Part shown: in pieces, positions 19,301-27,642 of the stretch
Position numbering within the stretch: the first letter of the stretch is position 1
Layout: every line of letters starts with the position of its first letter
DNA from: Bradyrhizobium sp. WBOS07
GTDB taxonomy: Bacteria; Pseudomonadota; Alphaproteobacteria; Rhizobiales; Xanthobacteraceae
Assembly (NCBI RefSeq): GCF_024585165.1
Contig: NZ_CP029008.1
Location: forward strand, 2,294,001-2,358,000
DNA: 64,000 nt
Direction: 5' to 3'
The notes under the pieces: generated by a model
Databases searched by the model: none
What the model saw: only the letters and a program-made list of their open reading frames with translations
Told to the model about the DNA's origin: nothing
Translations under genes and position numbers: made by a program

Positions 19301-19844
19301 GGATGCCGCCGCGCACGGCATATTCGCCGGGCTCGCGCACGGTCGAGGAGCGGTTGTAGCCGTTGTGCTCGAGCCAGGCGACGATGGTGTCCATCGGAAC
19401 GACATTGCCGGGGGCCACCGACAGCGCCTGCGCCGCGACCAGCTCGCGCGCGGGCACGCGCTGCACGGCGGCATTCACCGTGGTCAGCACGATCAGCGGC
19501 TTGTCGCTGCCGGTGAGCGAGGCAAGCCGGGCCAAAGTCGTCAGGCGTTGCGCCAGAATGCCGCCATGCGGCGAGACGCGGTCATAGGGCTGGCAGTCCC
19601 AGGCCGGGAACGTCAACACCGGCAGATCAGGCGCGAAGAATTGCAGCGCGCGTTCGAGCTGCTGCATGCGCGGACCGTCGCGGCAGACCACGGCAAGGCT
19701 GACGGCCGGCTTCTTCGGTCGCGCCGCAATGGCCCGGGCCAGATCGGAGACCACGAGGCCTTCGGCGCCTTCCGCGACATTGGCAAGCGTAAGCGCCCGG
19801 CCGGGTGCAAGCAGCTCGGCCGGCGATTTCATCCCCTGCTTCAT
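16326..19844 (-). CDS. mfd: Transcription-repair coupling factor Mfd
   Basis: 1172 residues, full length. Mfd removes RNA polymerase stalled at DNA lesions and recruits UvrA. Order of parts: UvrB-homology region (FPAWDCQPYDRVSPHGG near residue 80), RNA-polymerase interaction domain (GDIVVHVDHGIGRFIGLQTL near 505), RecG-type translocase with Walker A GDVGFGKTE and DEEQHFG, the translocation (TRG) motif around LGAGFQLASHDLDIRGAG, and the UvrA-occluding C-terminal domain. The ATG overlaps the sdhE stop by four bases, so the two are coupled. A second Mfd-like gene is at 44665-47979. Confidence 0.97.
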   Translation of the reverse strand: MKQGMKSPAELLAPGRALTLANVAEGAEGLVVSDLARAIAARPKKPAVSLAVVCRDGPRMQQLERALQFFAPDLPVLTFPAWDCQPYDRVSPHGGILAQRLTTLARLASLTGSDKPLIVLTTVNAAVQRVPARELVAAQALSVAPGNVVPMDTIVAWLEHNGYNRSSTVREPGEYAVRGGILDLFPAGLEQPVRFDFFGDSLESIRSFDAETQRTLLDMRALDLVPVSEFQLVTDTIRRFRMGYVAEFGAPERDDALYEAVSEGRRHPGMEHWLPLFQDRMDTLFDYLQGAPIAIEPQAEDAVRERFKQIQDYYEARRDAMEHPAGGAIYKPLPPDRLYLTGEEWTKRESEMPLVRLTQFSVPADGTGVVDAGARKGRDFAPERNDAKINVFETVVGHVMALQAQRKKVVIALWSEGSRDRMASMLRDHKLAHTTSVNSWRTVQATPRNETMLAVLGLESGFETDEIAVISEQDILGDRLVRPRKASRKLDNFISEVTSLAAGDIVVHVDHGIGRFIGLQTLDVAGAPHDCLELHYAAETKLFLPVENIELLSRYGSDQTSVELDRLGGGGWQTRKAKLKNRIREIAGELIKIAAARHLHEAPKLPVQPGLYDEFCARFPYDETEDQLGAIEATLKDLELGRPMDRLICGDVGFGKTEVALRAAFAVALEGKQVAVVVPTTLLARQHAKTFTERFKGFPVNVAQASRLIPTKELNQVKKGIADGSVDIVVGTHALLGKAIKFRDLGLVIVDEEQHFGVTHKERLKALRSEVHVLTLSATPIPRTLQLALTGVRELSIIASPPVDRLAVRTFVAPHDPLMIREALLRERYRGGQAFYVVPRIDDLAEVKDFLDKNVPEMKVAVAHGQMPPAVIEDIMTAFYDGKFDILLSTTIVESGLDIPNANTLIVHRADMFGLAQLYQLRGRVGRSKLRAYALFTLPAQQKITAQAERRLTVLQSLETLGAGFQLASHDLDIRGAGNLLGEEQSGHIKEVGFELYQSMLEEAIVNLKAGVSEPAADRWSPQITIGMPVLIPEDYVGDLSVRLSLYRRLADLDTEEEIENFGAEMRDRFGVLPDEVRYLFKVAAIKAFCRRANVEKIDAGPKGAVIVFRDNSFAHPDRLVSFIRSYGQAAKVRPDMKVVFLQDWETPEERLAGTTEIMRQLAQLAESKKAA

Positions 19845-20131
19845 GCGTCGCGTTCCGGGATCGGGAAGGCCTTGATGCGGGCAAACAGAGCACCGGTGAC
19901 ATCAGCCGGCAGCACCTTGTCGGAGGTGATGGCGGCATAGAGATCGGGATCGTTGACATCGAGCAGCGTCTCGAGCTGCGTCAGTTCGTCATCAGACAGG
20001 TTGCCGATCTCGGCATCCGCGAAGCGGCCGAGGATCAGGTCCATCTCGCGCGTGCCGCGGTGCCAGCAACGGAACAAAAGCCGCTTGCGGCGATCGTCCA
20101 GCCCGCCGCTCGATCGTGTCGTTCCCGTCAT
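19841..20131 (-). CDS. sdhE: FAD assembly factor SdhE
   Basis: 96 residues. SdhE (SDH5 in eukaryotes) promotes covalent flavin attachment to the succinate dehydrogenase flavoprotein. The diagnostic RGxxE motif is present as HRGTREMDLILGRF, preceded by DDRRKRLLFRCW. The length is typical. The stop codon overlaps the mfd start (ATGA), a common pairing in alphaproteobacteria. It is divergent from recG. Confidence 0.95.
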   Translation of the reverse strand: MTGTTRSSGGLDDRRKRLLFRCWHRGTREMDLILGRFADAEIGNLSDDELTQLETLLDVNDPDLYAAITSDKVLPADVTGALFARIKAFPIPERDA

Positions 20132-20258
20132 GTCTCAAATCCAGTCAAACGCAGAAAGCCCGGACGTGCCGGGCCGGGGTGATATAGCCACTCAGGGTGG
20201 CCGTGTCAGCCCTCGATTTGGCATGGCCCGACAGCCGGCGCAGCGTACGAAAAAAGAC

Positions 20259-20289
20259 GTGGATGCCCGGCACAAAGCCGGGCATCACG
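20259..20289. repeat. Dispersed perfect hairpin (family D)
   Basis: GATGCCCGGC (20262-20271) and GCCGGGCATC (20277-20286) pair around ACAAA, and flanking CGT/ACG extends the stem. It lies in the sdhE-recG divergent spacer, about 30 bases before recG, where it could affect the recG leader. It resembles a widespread rhizobial intergenic repeat. Confidence 0.7.
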
Positions 20290-20315
20290 GGCCGAAACGA
20301 TCCTAGATTCGCCTC

Positions 20316-22424
20316 ATGCGCCCCAGCCTGCTCAATCCGCTGTTTGCTGCCGTGACCAGCCTGCCCGGCGTCGGTCCGAAGCAGGACAAGCTGCTGCAAT
20401 ACCTGCTCAGCCGCAGCGAGACGCCGCGGCTGGTCGATCTCTTGCTGCATCTGCCGAGCCAGGTGATCGACCGCCGGGCGCGGCCAAAGATCCGCGACGC
20501 GGTGCAGGGAACCATGGTGACGCTGGAGGTCGTTGTCGATCGTCACCGCCCGCCTCCGCCGCGCAATTCACGCGCGCCGTATCTGGTCTATGCCAGCGAC
20601 GACACCGGCGACGTCGTGCTGACCTTCTTCCGCGCCAAGCCGGGCTATGTCGAGAAGCTGCTGCCGGTCGGCGAGAAGCGCTATGTCTCCGGCACGCTGC
20701 AGATGTATGACGGCATCCCGCAGATCGTGCATCCCGACCGCGTGCTGGACGAGGAGGCGATCGCCAAGCTCTCGGGCATCGACCCGGTCTATCCGCTCAC
20801 AGAAGGCCTCGCACTCGGCACGCTGCGCCGGGCTATCGCGCAGGCCTTGCAGAAGCTGCCGGCGCTGCCCGAATGGATCAGCCCGGAGGTGATGCGGCGG
20901 TGTAACTTTCCGCCGATCACGGAAGCGCTCAATCGCGTGCACCAGCCGGTCGAGCTGACGGACATCCTGCCCGATCAGCCGTTCTGGTCGCGTCTCGCTT
21001 TTGACGAACTGCTGGCCGGCCAGCTCGCGCTCGCCCTGATCCGCGCGCAACTGCGCCGCCCCGCCGGCGTGCGCAATGCCGGCGACGGGCATCTGCGCAA
21101 CAAGATCATCGACGCCCTTCCCTACGCGCTCACGCCCTCGCAACGCAGCGCCGTGGCGGCCATCGCCGAGGACCTAAAGCAGCCGGTGCGCATGCTGCGC
21201 CTGCTCCAGGGCGACGTCGGATCGGGCAAAACCGTCGTGGCGCTGCTCGCGGCCGCCGCGGTCGCGGAGGTTGGCAAGCAGGCCGCGCTGATGGCACCGA
21301 CCGAAATCCTGGCACGCCAGCATATCAAGACCATCGCCCCGCTCGCCGAGCGAGCCGGCATTCGCGTTGCGATCCTCACCGGCCGCGAGAAAGGCAAGGA
21401 GCGGCGCGAGATCATCACGCAGCTCGCCGCAGGCGAGATCGACTTGCTGGTCGGCACCCACGCGCTGATCCAGGACGATGTGACCTTCCACGACCTCGCA
21501 CTGGCCATCGTCGACGAGCAGCACCGCTTCGGCGTGCGCGAACGCCTCGCGCTGACGTCGAAGGGCGAAGCCGTCGACGTGCTGGTGCTCAGCGCCACGC
21601 CTATACCGCGCACGCTGGTGCTGACCTATTTCGGCGACATGGACATCTCCGAGCTGCGCGAGAAGCCCGCCGGCCGGCAGCCGATCGACACCCGCGCCGT
21701 CGCCATGAGCCGGCTCGGCGAGGTCATGGACGGCGTCGGCCGTGCCTTGCAGGCGGGAAAACTGGTCTACTGGATCTGTCCGCTGGTGGAAGAGTCCGAG
21801 GCCGAGGGCACCGAGCACCTCACCAACGCGACCAAACGTTTCGAGAGCCTGCAAAAGCGTTTCGGCGATCGTGTCGGCCTCGTTCACGGCCAGATGAAGG
21901 GCACGGAAAAAGACCGTGTGATGGGCCAGTTCGCCGCCCACGAGATCGGGCTCCTGGTCGCGACCACCGTGGTCGAAGTCGGCGTCGACGTGCCCGCCGC
22001 CACCATCATGGTGATCGAGAACGCCGAGCGCTTTGGCCTTGCCCAGCTGCACCAGCTGCGCGGCCGCATCGGGCGCGGCTCGGAGGCCTCGACCTGCATC
22101 CTCCTCTATTCTGAGCCGCTCGGCGAGATGTCGAAGGCGCGGCTGAAAGTGATCCGCGAGACCACTGACGGTTTCCGCATCGCCGAGGAGGACTTGAAGC
22201 TGCGCGGCGAAGGCGACGTCCTCGGTGTGCGCCAGAGCGGCCTGCCCGGCTACCGCATCGCGCGCCCGGAGGTGCACGGGCAGCTGATCGCCCAGGCGAG
22301 AGACGAGGCGCTGCGCATCATGAAGGACGATCCGAAGCTGAAGGGCGAGCGCGGCGAGGCGCTGCGGTGCCTGCTGTATCTGTACGAGCGGGACGAGGCG
22401 ATCCCGCTGATCGGGGCGGGCTAG
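20316..22424 (+). CDS. recG: ATP-dependent DNA helicase RecG
   Basis: 702 residues. RecG remodels stalled replication forks and Holliday junctions. The N-terminal wedge/OB domain is followed by helicase motif I GDVGSGKTVVALLAAA (near residue 295), motif II DEQHRFGVRERL, the SATPIPRTL motif III, and motif VI HQLRGRIGRG. Length and motif order are those of canonical RecG. It converges with the next gene and the two stops share one CTAG. Confidence 0.97.
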   Translation: MRPSLLNPLFAAVTSLPGVGPKQDKLLQYLLSRSETPRLVDLLLHLPSQVIDRRARPKIRDAVQGTMVTLEVVVDRHRPPPPRNSRAPYLVYASDDTGDVVLTFFRAKPGYVEKLLPVGEKRYVSGTLQMYDGIPQIVHPDRVLDEEAIAKLSGIDPVYPLTEGLALGTLRRAIAQALQKLPALPEWISPEVMRRCNFPPITEALNRVHQPVELTDILPDQPFWSRLAFDELLAGQLALALIRAQLRRPAGVRNAGDGHLRNKIIDALPYALTPSQRSAVAAIAEDLKQPVRMLRLLQGDVGSGKTVVALLAAAAVAEVGKQAALMAPTEILARQHIKTIAPLAERAGIRVAILTGREKGKERREIITQLAAGEIDLLVGTHALIQDDVTFHDLALAIVDEQHRFGVRERLALTSKGEAVDVLVLSATPIPRTLVLTYFGDMDISELREKPAGRQPIDTRAVAMSRLGEVMDGVGRALQAGKLVYWICPLVEESEAEGTEHLTNATKRFESLQKRFGDRVGLVHGQMKGTEKDRVMGQFAAHEIGLLVATTVVEVGVDVPAATIMVIENAERFGLAQLHQLRGRIGRGSEASTCILLYSEPLGEMSKARLKVIRETTDGFRIAEEDLKLRGEGDVLGVRQSGLPGYRIARPEVHGQLIAQARDEALRIMKDDPKLKGERGEALRCLLYLYERDEAIPLIGAG

Positions 22425-23350
22425 CTCGCGGCCCTTTGTCGCCCGACCTCGTAGGCCGCAACATGCGCGCGGGCGAGATCCAGTAGCGGCGTCTCGATGC
22501 CCAAGGTCCGGGCTCGGTTCGCCATATCGCCGAGGATGTGCTCGCACTCGGTCATCGAGCCGCGTTCGATATCGCGCAACATCGAGGCCTTCAGCGGCGA
22601 GTCGAGGGTCGTGAACAGCTTGTGATCGAACTCGATGAACGGCGCACGCGGCTCATACCCCGATGCCGTCGCAACGGCGCAGCATTCGGCGAACAGGCGG
22701 AAGATGGATTGCTCACCGTTGGGCACGGCCAGGATGTCGCCGATGATTGCGCGCATCAGGCAGGTGATCCCCGCGATCGTCGAAAGCTGAACGAATTTCT
22801 CCCACATGTCCTGCGTGATCGCCTCGCTGGCGCGCACGTCGATGCCGGGAACATCGAACAATGTCTCCAGCGCGAGCGCGCGTTCACTCAGGGCGCCCTC
22901 GATCTCGCCGAAGACGATGGTCTGGTTGGCCATGAAGTGGACGACCCGGCCATCCGGATCCAGCCCGGCACTGACATTGGCGAGACCGCCAAGGACGCGA
23001 GCAGCGCCGAACTTTGAGATGAGAGCGTCGAGATGTCTCAGCCCGTTCAGGATCGGAAGGATCGTCGTGCCCGCACCGACGGCGGGCGCAAACTGGCTCA
23101 TCGCGTCATCGAGCGAATAGGCTTTCACGCCGACGAGCACGACGTCGAATGATTCATCGAGATCATGCGCCAGGATGATGTTCGGCTGCACAGTGAAATC
23201 GCCGTGCGGGCTCACGACTTTTAATCCGTCCCGGCGCAATTGCTCCGCCCGCGTCCCGCGCACCAGGAAGGTCACGTCGCGGCCTGCTCGAACCAGGCAA
23301 GCTCCATAATAGCCGCCGAGCGCGCCAGCGCCGATCACCAGCACTCTCAT
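22421..23350 (-). CDS. Ketopantoate reductase family (ApbA/PanE-like) oxidoreductase
   Basis: 309 residues from the ATG at 23350. The Rossmann motif MRVLVIGAGALGGYYGACL opens the protein. VGVKAYSLDDAM and ILPILNGLRHLD are the conserved NADPH and substrate-site segments of the family. E. coli PanE makes pantoate for coenzyme A, but many genomes carry several paralogues of uncertain substrate, so I give no symbol. The last codon overlaps the recG stop. A dispersed repeat lies upstream. Confidence 0.85.
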   Translation of the reverse strand: MRVLVIGAGALGGYYGACLVRAGRDVTFLVRGTRAEQLRRDGLKVVSPHGDFTVQPNIILAHDLDESFDVVLVGVKAYSLDDAMSQFAPAVGAGTTILPILNGLRHLDALISKFGAARVLGGLANVSAGLDPDGRVVHFMANQTIVFGEIEGALSERALALETLFDVPGIDVRASEAITQDMWEKFVQLSTIAGITCLMRAIIGDILAVPNGEQSIFRLFAECCAVATASGYEPRAPFIEFDHKLFTTLDSPLKASMLRDIERGSMTECEHILGDMANRARTLGIETPLLDLARAHVAAYEVGRQRAAS

Positions 23351-23410
23351 TCGAACTCCCGTCTCAGACCCGCAAACATAATAGCAGATGGGTTCCGCAG
23401 CGTCTCCTCC

Positions 23411-23491
23411 CCGTCTTCGCGAGTGTGGCGACGCAATCCGGACTCCTTCCGCGGAGAGAGACTGGATTGCTTCGCTGCGCTGGCAATGACG
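23411..23491. repeat. Dispersed inverted repeat (family A, second copy)
   Basis: CGTCTTCGCGAG at the left end mirrors CTGGCAATGACG at the right only imperfectly. Inside, GCAATCCGG and CTGGATTGCTTCGCTGCGC correspond to the 1331-1414 copy. It lies between two genes on the minus strand (PanE-like and DUF1932). Confidence 0.7.
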
Positions 23492-23548
23492 TGGGATAGA
23501 GACCCGCACACCGCAACCACGAACCTTGCGGGACCGCAAGTGGGCGCG

Positions 23549-24406
23549 TCAGGTCTGCTTCCGCGCGATCCCCGCGGCAAACGCCTTCATCAGCTCCGCA
23601 TCCACCGCCTCGCCCTTCGCATCCTCCGCCAGATGCTCGAACCAGCGCGCAAAGCCCTCGTAGATCTGGCTGGCCGGATGATCGGGGCCGAGGAAACCGG
23701 AGATCTCCCGCATTTCCGCGACCCAGCGATAGGCTTTCGGAATCATGTCCGGCAGCGCGACTTCGAGCCGCGCCAGGATCGCGGGCTGGCTCAATGCCAG
23801 CTCGTCGCGCAGCGCATCGGCGGCGCCTGCTCTCGTTGCCGCGATCACCATGGCCGAGCCGATGCCGGCGAGACCCTTGACGATGCCGGCGTAGGACATC
23901 TTCAGCGCCGAGGCGGCGCCGACCGGGCCCTCCACGATGCGCAGGTCGAGCCCGAAATCCCTCAGCACCGCGACATCGACGGCGTGCTCGCCGGATACGT
24001 AGAACGCAGGACTCTTGCCGCCCGGCTGCGGCGGAAAGCCGATGATGCCGGCATCGACGAACGGCGCCTGCGCCGAGCCGATGATCTCCTCAATTCTTTG
24101 CACGGTGTCGACGTTGACGGCGTTGCAATCCACCACGATCGGCTTGTGCTCGCGCCTGACGATCAGCGCCGCCAGCCGCTCAGCCAGTGCGACGGCTTCG
24201 CCCGGCGGCACGATCGAAAGAATGATGTCGGCGGCGGCGATCGCCTCGTCATCGGCACCGATCATGCCGGCATCTGCTGCGCGTCTGCGCGTCGCCTCGC
24301 TCCGCCCGGTCAGGGACGTCAGCACGCGCGCGTCATGCTCGCTGAGACGGCGGGCGACGGCGCTGCCCATGGCGCCGGGCGCGAGGATCGCAATGGTCTT
24401 GGACAT
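23549..24406 (-). CDS. NAD(P)-dependent dehydrogenase with DUF1932 C-terminal domain
   Basis: 285 residues. An N-terminal 6-phosphogluconate/hydroxyisobutyrate-type Rossmann domain (TIAILAPGAMGSAVARRL) is joined to an all-helical DUF1932 domain, including KMSYAGIVKGLAGIGSAMVIAA with its conserved lysine. It has VDCNAVNVDTVQRI, usual for this subgroup. The reaction is probably oxidation of a hydroxyacid, but the substrate is unknown. It is transcribed in the same direction as the PanE-like gene but separated by a repeat, so probably independent. Confidence 0.85.
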   Translation of the reverse strand: MSKTIAILAPGAMGSAVARRLSEHDARVLTSLTGRSEATRRRAADAGMIGADDEAIAAADIILSIVPPGEAVALAERLAALIVRREHKPIVVDCNAVNVDTVQRIEEIIGSAQAPFVDAGIIGFPPQPGGKSPAFYVSGEHAVDVAVLRDFGLDLRIVEGPVGAASALKMSYAGIVKGLAGIGSAMVIAATRAGAADALRDELALSQPAILARLEVALPDMIPKAYRWVAEMREISGFLGPDHPASQIYEGFARWFEHLAEDAKGEAVDAELMKAFAAGIARKQT

Positions 24407-24511
24407 CGTGCACTCCGCATCGAACGCCGAGCGAGGACGCTCGGCTCGAGGGGAGACTAGCAGAGGACGCCAAGGCGCGCGTGACCGGCGCCATCCCGCA
24501 ACGGAATGGCT

Positions 24512-25282
24512 CTACTCCACCTTCGCAGGCTCGGGCTGGATCGCCGACGCATTGGCGATGCGCGCGGCATGCGCCATGCCCGCAAGTGCCGCCGCCTTCT
24601 TGGAATCGGGGGCCGAGCCCGGCTGGACCACGCCGGCCGACATGATCAGGGTTGCGGCATCCTCGGCGGTGAGGTCGACCTCAATGATTTTGCTCTTCGG
24701 AACATAGAAGAAGAAGCCGGTGGTCGGGTTCGGCGAGCACGGCAGGAACACCGAGACGTGCTCCTCCTGACCCGGCAGGCTGCGCGCAATGTCCTCGTTC
24801 GGCGATTGCGAGATCAGCACGATCGACCACATGCCCGGCGAGGGAAACTCGACCAGGCCGACTTTGCGGAAGCTCGAGCCCTTGCCCGAGAACAGCGTCT
24901 CGAACACCTGCTTCAGGCCACGGTAGATGGCGCGCACGGCCGGAATCCGGCCGAGGAAGGTCTCGCCGACATCGACCAGGGTGCGGCCGATCAGATTGGC
25001 GGCGAGGAAGCCGACCAGCGTCAGCGTGAAGAATGCGACGACCAGCCCCCAGCCGGGAATGACATAGGGCAGATAGGTTTCCGGCCGGTAGGCGAGCGGC
25101 ACGAACGGCCGCACCACGCCGTCGACCCAGGTGACGAACCACCAGACCAGGTACAGCGTGATCGCGATCGGCCCTGTGACCACGAGGCCGGTGAGAAAAT
25201 AATTGCGGAAGCGGCCCATCAGGCCGGTATGCGGTTCCGGGAGGGGATCAAGAGGCGCAGGCGCGTCGTCGCGGGGGGTCAT
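24512..25282 (-). CDS. DUF502 family membrane protein
   Basis: 256 residues from the ATG at 25282. Two hydrophobic segments (TGLVVTGPIAITLYLVWWF near residue 32, GLVVAFFTLTLVGFLAANLI near 82) precede a conserved soluble part with GRIPAVRAIYRGLKQVFETL and FLPCSPNPTTGFFFYVP. These are the hallmarks of DUF502. Function is unknown; plant relatives (LCV/COV) affect vascular patterning. It lies downstream of glmS on the same strand, about 85 bases away. Confidence 0.9.
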   Translation of the reverse strand: MTPRDDAPAPLDPLPEPHTGLMGRFRNYFLTGLVVTGPIAITLYLVWWFVTWVDGVVRPFVPLAYRPETYLPYVIPGWGLVVAFFTLTLVGFLAANLIGRTLVDVGETFLGRIPAVRAIYRGLKQVFETLFSGKGSSFRKVGLVEFPSPGMWSIVLISQSPNEDIARSLPGQEEHVSVFLPCSPNPTTGFFFYVPKSKIIEVDLTAEDAATLIMSAGVVQPGSAPDSKKAAALAGMAHAARIANASAIQPEPAKVE

Positions 25283-25366
25283 TCGGGTTCCAGGTCGGTC
25301 GCAGCACACAAGCTAGGGTCTTCTAGCAGATTTTGGAAGACCACGACCGACCGATATCCCGCCTGC

Positions 25367-27193
25367 CTATTCCACGGTCACCGACTTCGCGAGGTTGCGC
25401 GGCTGGTCGACGTCGGTGCCCATCACGACAGCCGTGTGATAGGCGAGCAGTTGCACCGGGACGGCGTAGACCATCGGCGTGAACGCCGCCGCCATGTCGG
25501 GCATGACGATGGTGACGAGGGACTCGACGGTCGCTTCTTCAGCACCCTTGGCGTCCGTCATGAGGATGATGTTGCCGCCGCGGGCAGCGACCTCCTGCAT
25601 GTTGGAGACGGTCTTCTCGAACACCCGGTCGTAAGGCGCGATGACGACGACAGGCATGGTCTCGTCGATCAGCGCGATCGGTCCGTGCTTGAGCTCGCCG
25701 GCGGCATAGCCCTCGGCGTGGATGTAGGAGATCTCCTTCAGCTTCAGCGCGCCTTCGAGTGCGAGCGGGAAGCTGGTGCCGCGGCCGAGATAGAGCACGT
25801 CGCGCGACTTGGCGATCCGGTGCGCGAGCTTTTCGATCTGGGGCTCGGTGGTGAGCGCTGCCGCCATCAGCCGCGGAATCTCGACCAGGCCGTGGACCAG
25901 CTTGGTCTCGTCCTCGCCGGACAATTGGCCGCGCGCCTTGCCGGCCGCGATCGCAAGATTGGCCAGCACCATGAGCTGACAGGTGAAGGCCTTGGTCGAG
26001 GCGACGCCGATCTCGGGCCCGGCCAGCGTTTGCAGCACGGTCTCGCTCTCGCGCGCGATCGTCGAGGTCGGCACGTTGACGACGGCGATCGTGTGCACGC
26101 CCTCGGCCTTGGCATAGCGCAGCGCCGCCAGCGTGTCGGCGGTCTCGCCGGATTGCGAGATGAAGATGGCGAGATCGCCCTTGCGCAGCGGCGCCTCGCG
26201 GTAGCGGAATTCGGAGGCGACATCGACCTCGACCGGCAGCCTCGCAAAGCGCTCGAACCAGTACTTTGCGACATAGCCGGCATAGCTCGCGGTGCCACAG
26301 GCCGTGATGTTTATGCGCTGGACGTTCTTGAAATCGAACGGCAGCTCGACCGGCAGCGCGACGCGCTCGCTCGCCATGTCGACGTAGCGCGCCAGCGTGT
26401 GACCGACCACTTCCGGCTGCTCGTGGATCTCCTTGGCCATGAAGTGGCGGTAATTGGCCTTGTCGACCAGCGAGGTCGAGGCGGCGTGCTTGATCTTGTC
26501 GCGCTGGACGGCGTTGCCGTCCTTGTCGAAGATATCAGCACTGTTGCGGGTCAGCACGACCCAGTCGCCATCTTCGAGATAGCTGATCGTGTCGGTGAAC
26601 GGGCCGAGCGCGATGGCATCGGAGCCGAGATACATCTCGCCGTCGCCATAGCCGATCGCAAGCGGCGGCCCATTGCGGGCGCCGATCATGAGGTCGTCGT
26701 CGCCGGCGAAGATGAAGCCGAGCGCGAAGGCGCCGCGCAGCCGCCCCAACGCCAGCTTGACTGCTTCCACCGGTTTGTTGCCGCGCGCGAGCAGATCATC
26801 GACCAGATGCAGCACGATCTCGGTGTCAGTCTCGGTGTTGAACACCGCGCCCTTCTTCTCGAGCTCCTCGCGCAGCTCGCGGAAATTCTCGATGATGCCG
26901 TTGTGGACGACGGCGACGCGCTCGGTCGCGTGCGGATGGGCGTTGTTGACGGTCGGCTTGCCGTGGGTGGCCCAGCGGGTATGGCCGATGCCGGTGGTGC
27001 CCTTCAGCGGCTCGGCTGCCAGCCGCTTCTCCAGGTTCTTCAGCTTGCCTTCGGCGCGGCGGCGCTCGAGGTGCCTGCCTTCGAGCGTGGCGACGCCCGC
27101 AGAATCGTAACCGCGATATTCAAGACGTTTGAGCGAATCCACCAGCTGCTCTGCAACCGGCTCGCGCCCGAGAATGCCGACAATCCCGCACAT
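25367..27193 (-). CDS. glmS: Glucosamine-6-phosphate synthase (glutamine-hydrolysing)
   Basis: 608 residues from the ATG at 27193. It converts fructose-6-phosphate and glutamine to glucosamine-6-phosphate for peptidoglycan, LPS and Nod-factor precursors. The catalytic cysteine is exposed at the N-terminus (MCGIVGILG), followed by RLEYRGYDSAG. Two SIS sugar-isomerase domains follow, with CGTASYAGYVAKYW and FISQSGETADTLAALRYA. The C-terminus ends DQPRNLAKSVTVE, the classic GlmS ending. Lies downstream of glmU on the same strand with a small opposite-strand gene between them. No glmS ribozyme is apparent. Confidence 0.97.
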   Translation of the reverse strand: MCGIVGILGREPVAEQLVDSLKRLEYRGYDSAGVATLEGRHLERRRAEGKLKNLEKRLAAEPLKGTTGIGHTRWATHGKPTVNNAHPHATERVAVVHNGIIENFRELREELEKKGAVFNTETDTEIVLHLVDDLLARGNKPVEAVKLALGRLRGAFALGFIFAGDDDLMIGARNGPPLAIGYGDGEMYLGSDAIALGPFTDTISYLEDGDWVVLTRNSADIFDKDGNAVQRDKIKHAASTSLVDKANYRHFMAKEIHEQPEVVGHTLARYVDMASERVALPVELPFDFKNVQRINITACGTASYAGYVAKYWFERFARLPVEVDVASEFRYREAPLRKGDLAIFISQSGETADTLAALRYAKAEGVHTIAVVNVPTSTIARESETVLQTLAGPEIGVASTKAFTCQLMVLANLAIAAGKARGQLSGEDETKLVHGLVEIPRLMAAALTTEPQIEKLAHRIAKSRDVLYLGRGTSFPLALEGALKLKEISYIHAEGYAAGELKHGPIALIDETMPVVVIAPYDRVFEKTVSNMQEVAARGGNIILMTDAKGAEEATVESLVTIVMPDMAAAFTPMVYAVPVQLLAYHTAVVMGTDVDQPRNLAKSVTVE

Positions 27194-27415
27194 GCGGATC
27201 ACTATCCCCCAAATCGTCGAAAAATCGCCTAAACGACGCGTCCGGTTTTTAGCGAAGTTCGCAAGGAACCAGATACTCAATAATTATTGCGGATTGAGAC
27301 AGCACGGACCGCATCCTTCGCCTTCGCCTGCGTCGAATTGGCCGGCCTTAAACCGCGCGCGTTAACTTGTTGTCAACATATTTGGCCAACGATTCCGTCT
27401 CAGGAGAACAAGGCC

Positions 27416-27634
27416 ATGAAAGGCTCATCCGACCGCAAGGGCATGTCATCGATGTACATGCGCGCCAGCGAGACCACGGGCACGCATCTCGCACATTGGC
27501 CGCCGCCCCAGCGCGGCAAGGAAAGCAAGCCCGTCTTCATGAAGCATCCGGAAGGCGAGCCGGTCAAGCGCGCCACGCCGCGCGGCTGGCGCCTGACCCG
27601 CGCGATCTTCTCCGAATTTGCCGACGAGGAATAG
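27416..27634 (+). CDS. Small basic hypothetical protein
   Basis: 72 residues, beginning MKGSSDRKGMSSMYMR and containing THLAHWPPPQRGKESKPVF. The ATG follows CAGGAG with good spacing, and the sequence between glmS and glmU would otherwise be unexplained. No membrane segment or known domain. It converges with glmU and is divergent from glmS. Codon choice is like its neighbours, so I believe it is real. Confidence 0.65.
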   Translation: MKGSSDRKGMSSMYMRASETTGTHLAHWPPPQRGKESKPVFMKHPEGEPVKRATPRGWRLTRAIFSEFADEE

Positions 27635-27642
27635 CGGACAGC

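Noticed and set aside
16296..19940. A 1214-codon open frame on the plus strand across mfd
   Set aside because: It is antisense to a clear Mfd reading frame. High third-position GC keeps the opposite strand open, and the translation shows no domain.
24506..27232. A 908-codon plus-strand frame across the DUF502 and glmS genes
   Set aside because: It crosses two well-supported genes and a true intergenic gap.
27194..27415. glmS ribozyme
   Set aside because: That element is typical of Firmicutes. I saw no matching core upstream of glmS.
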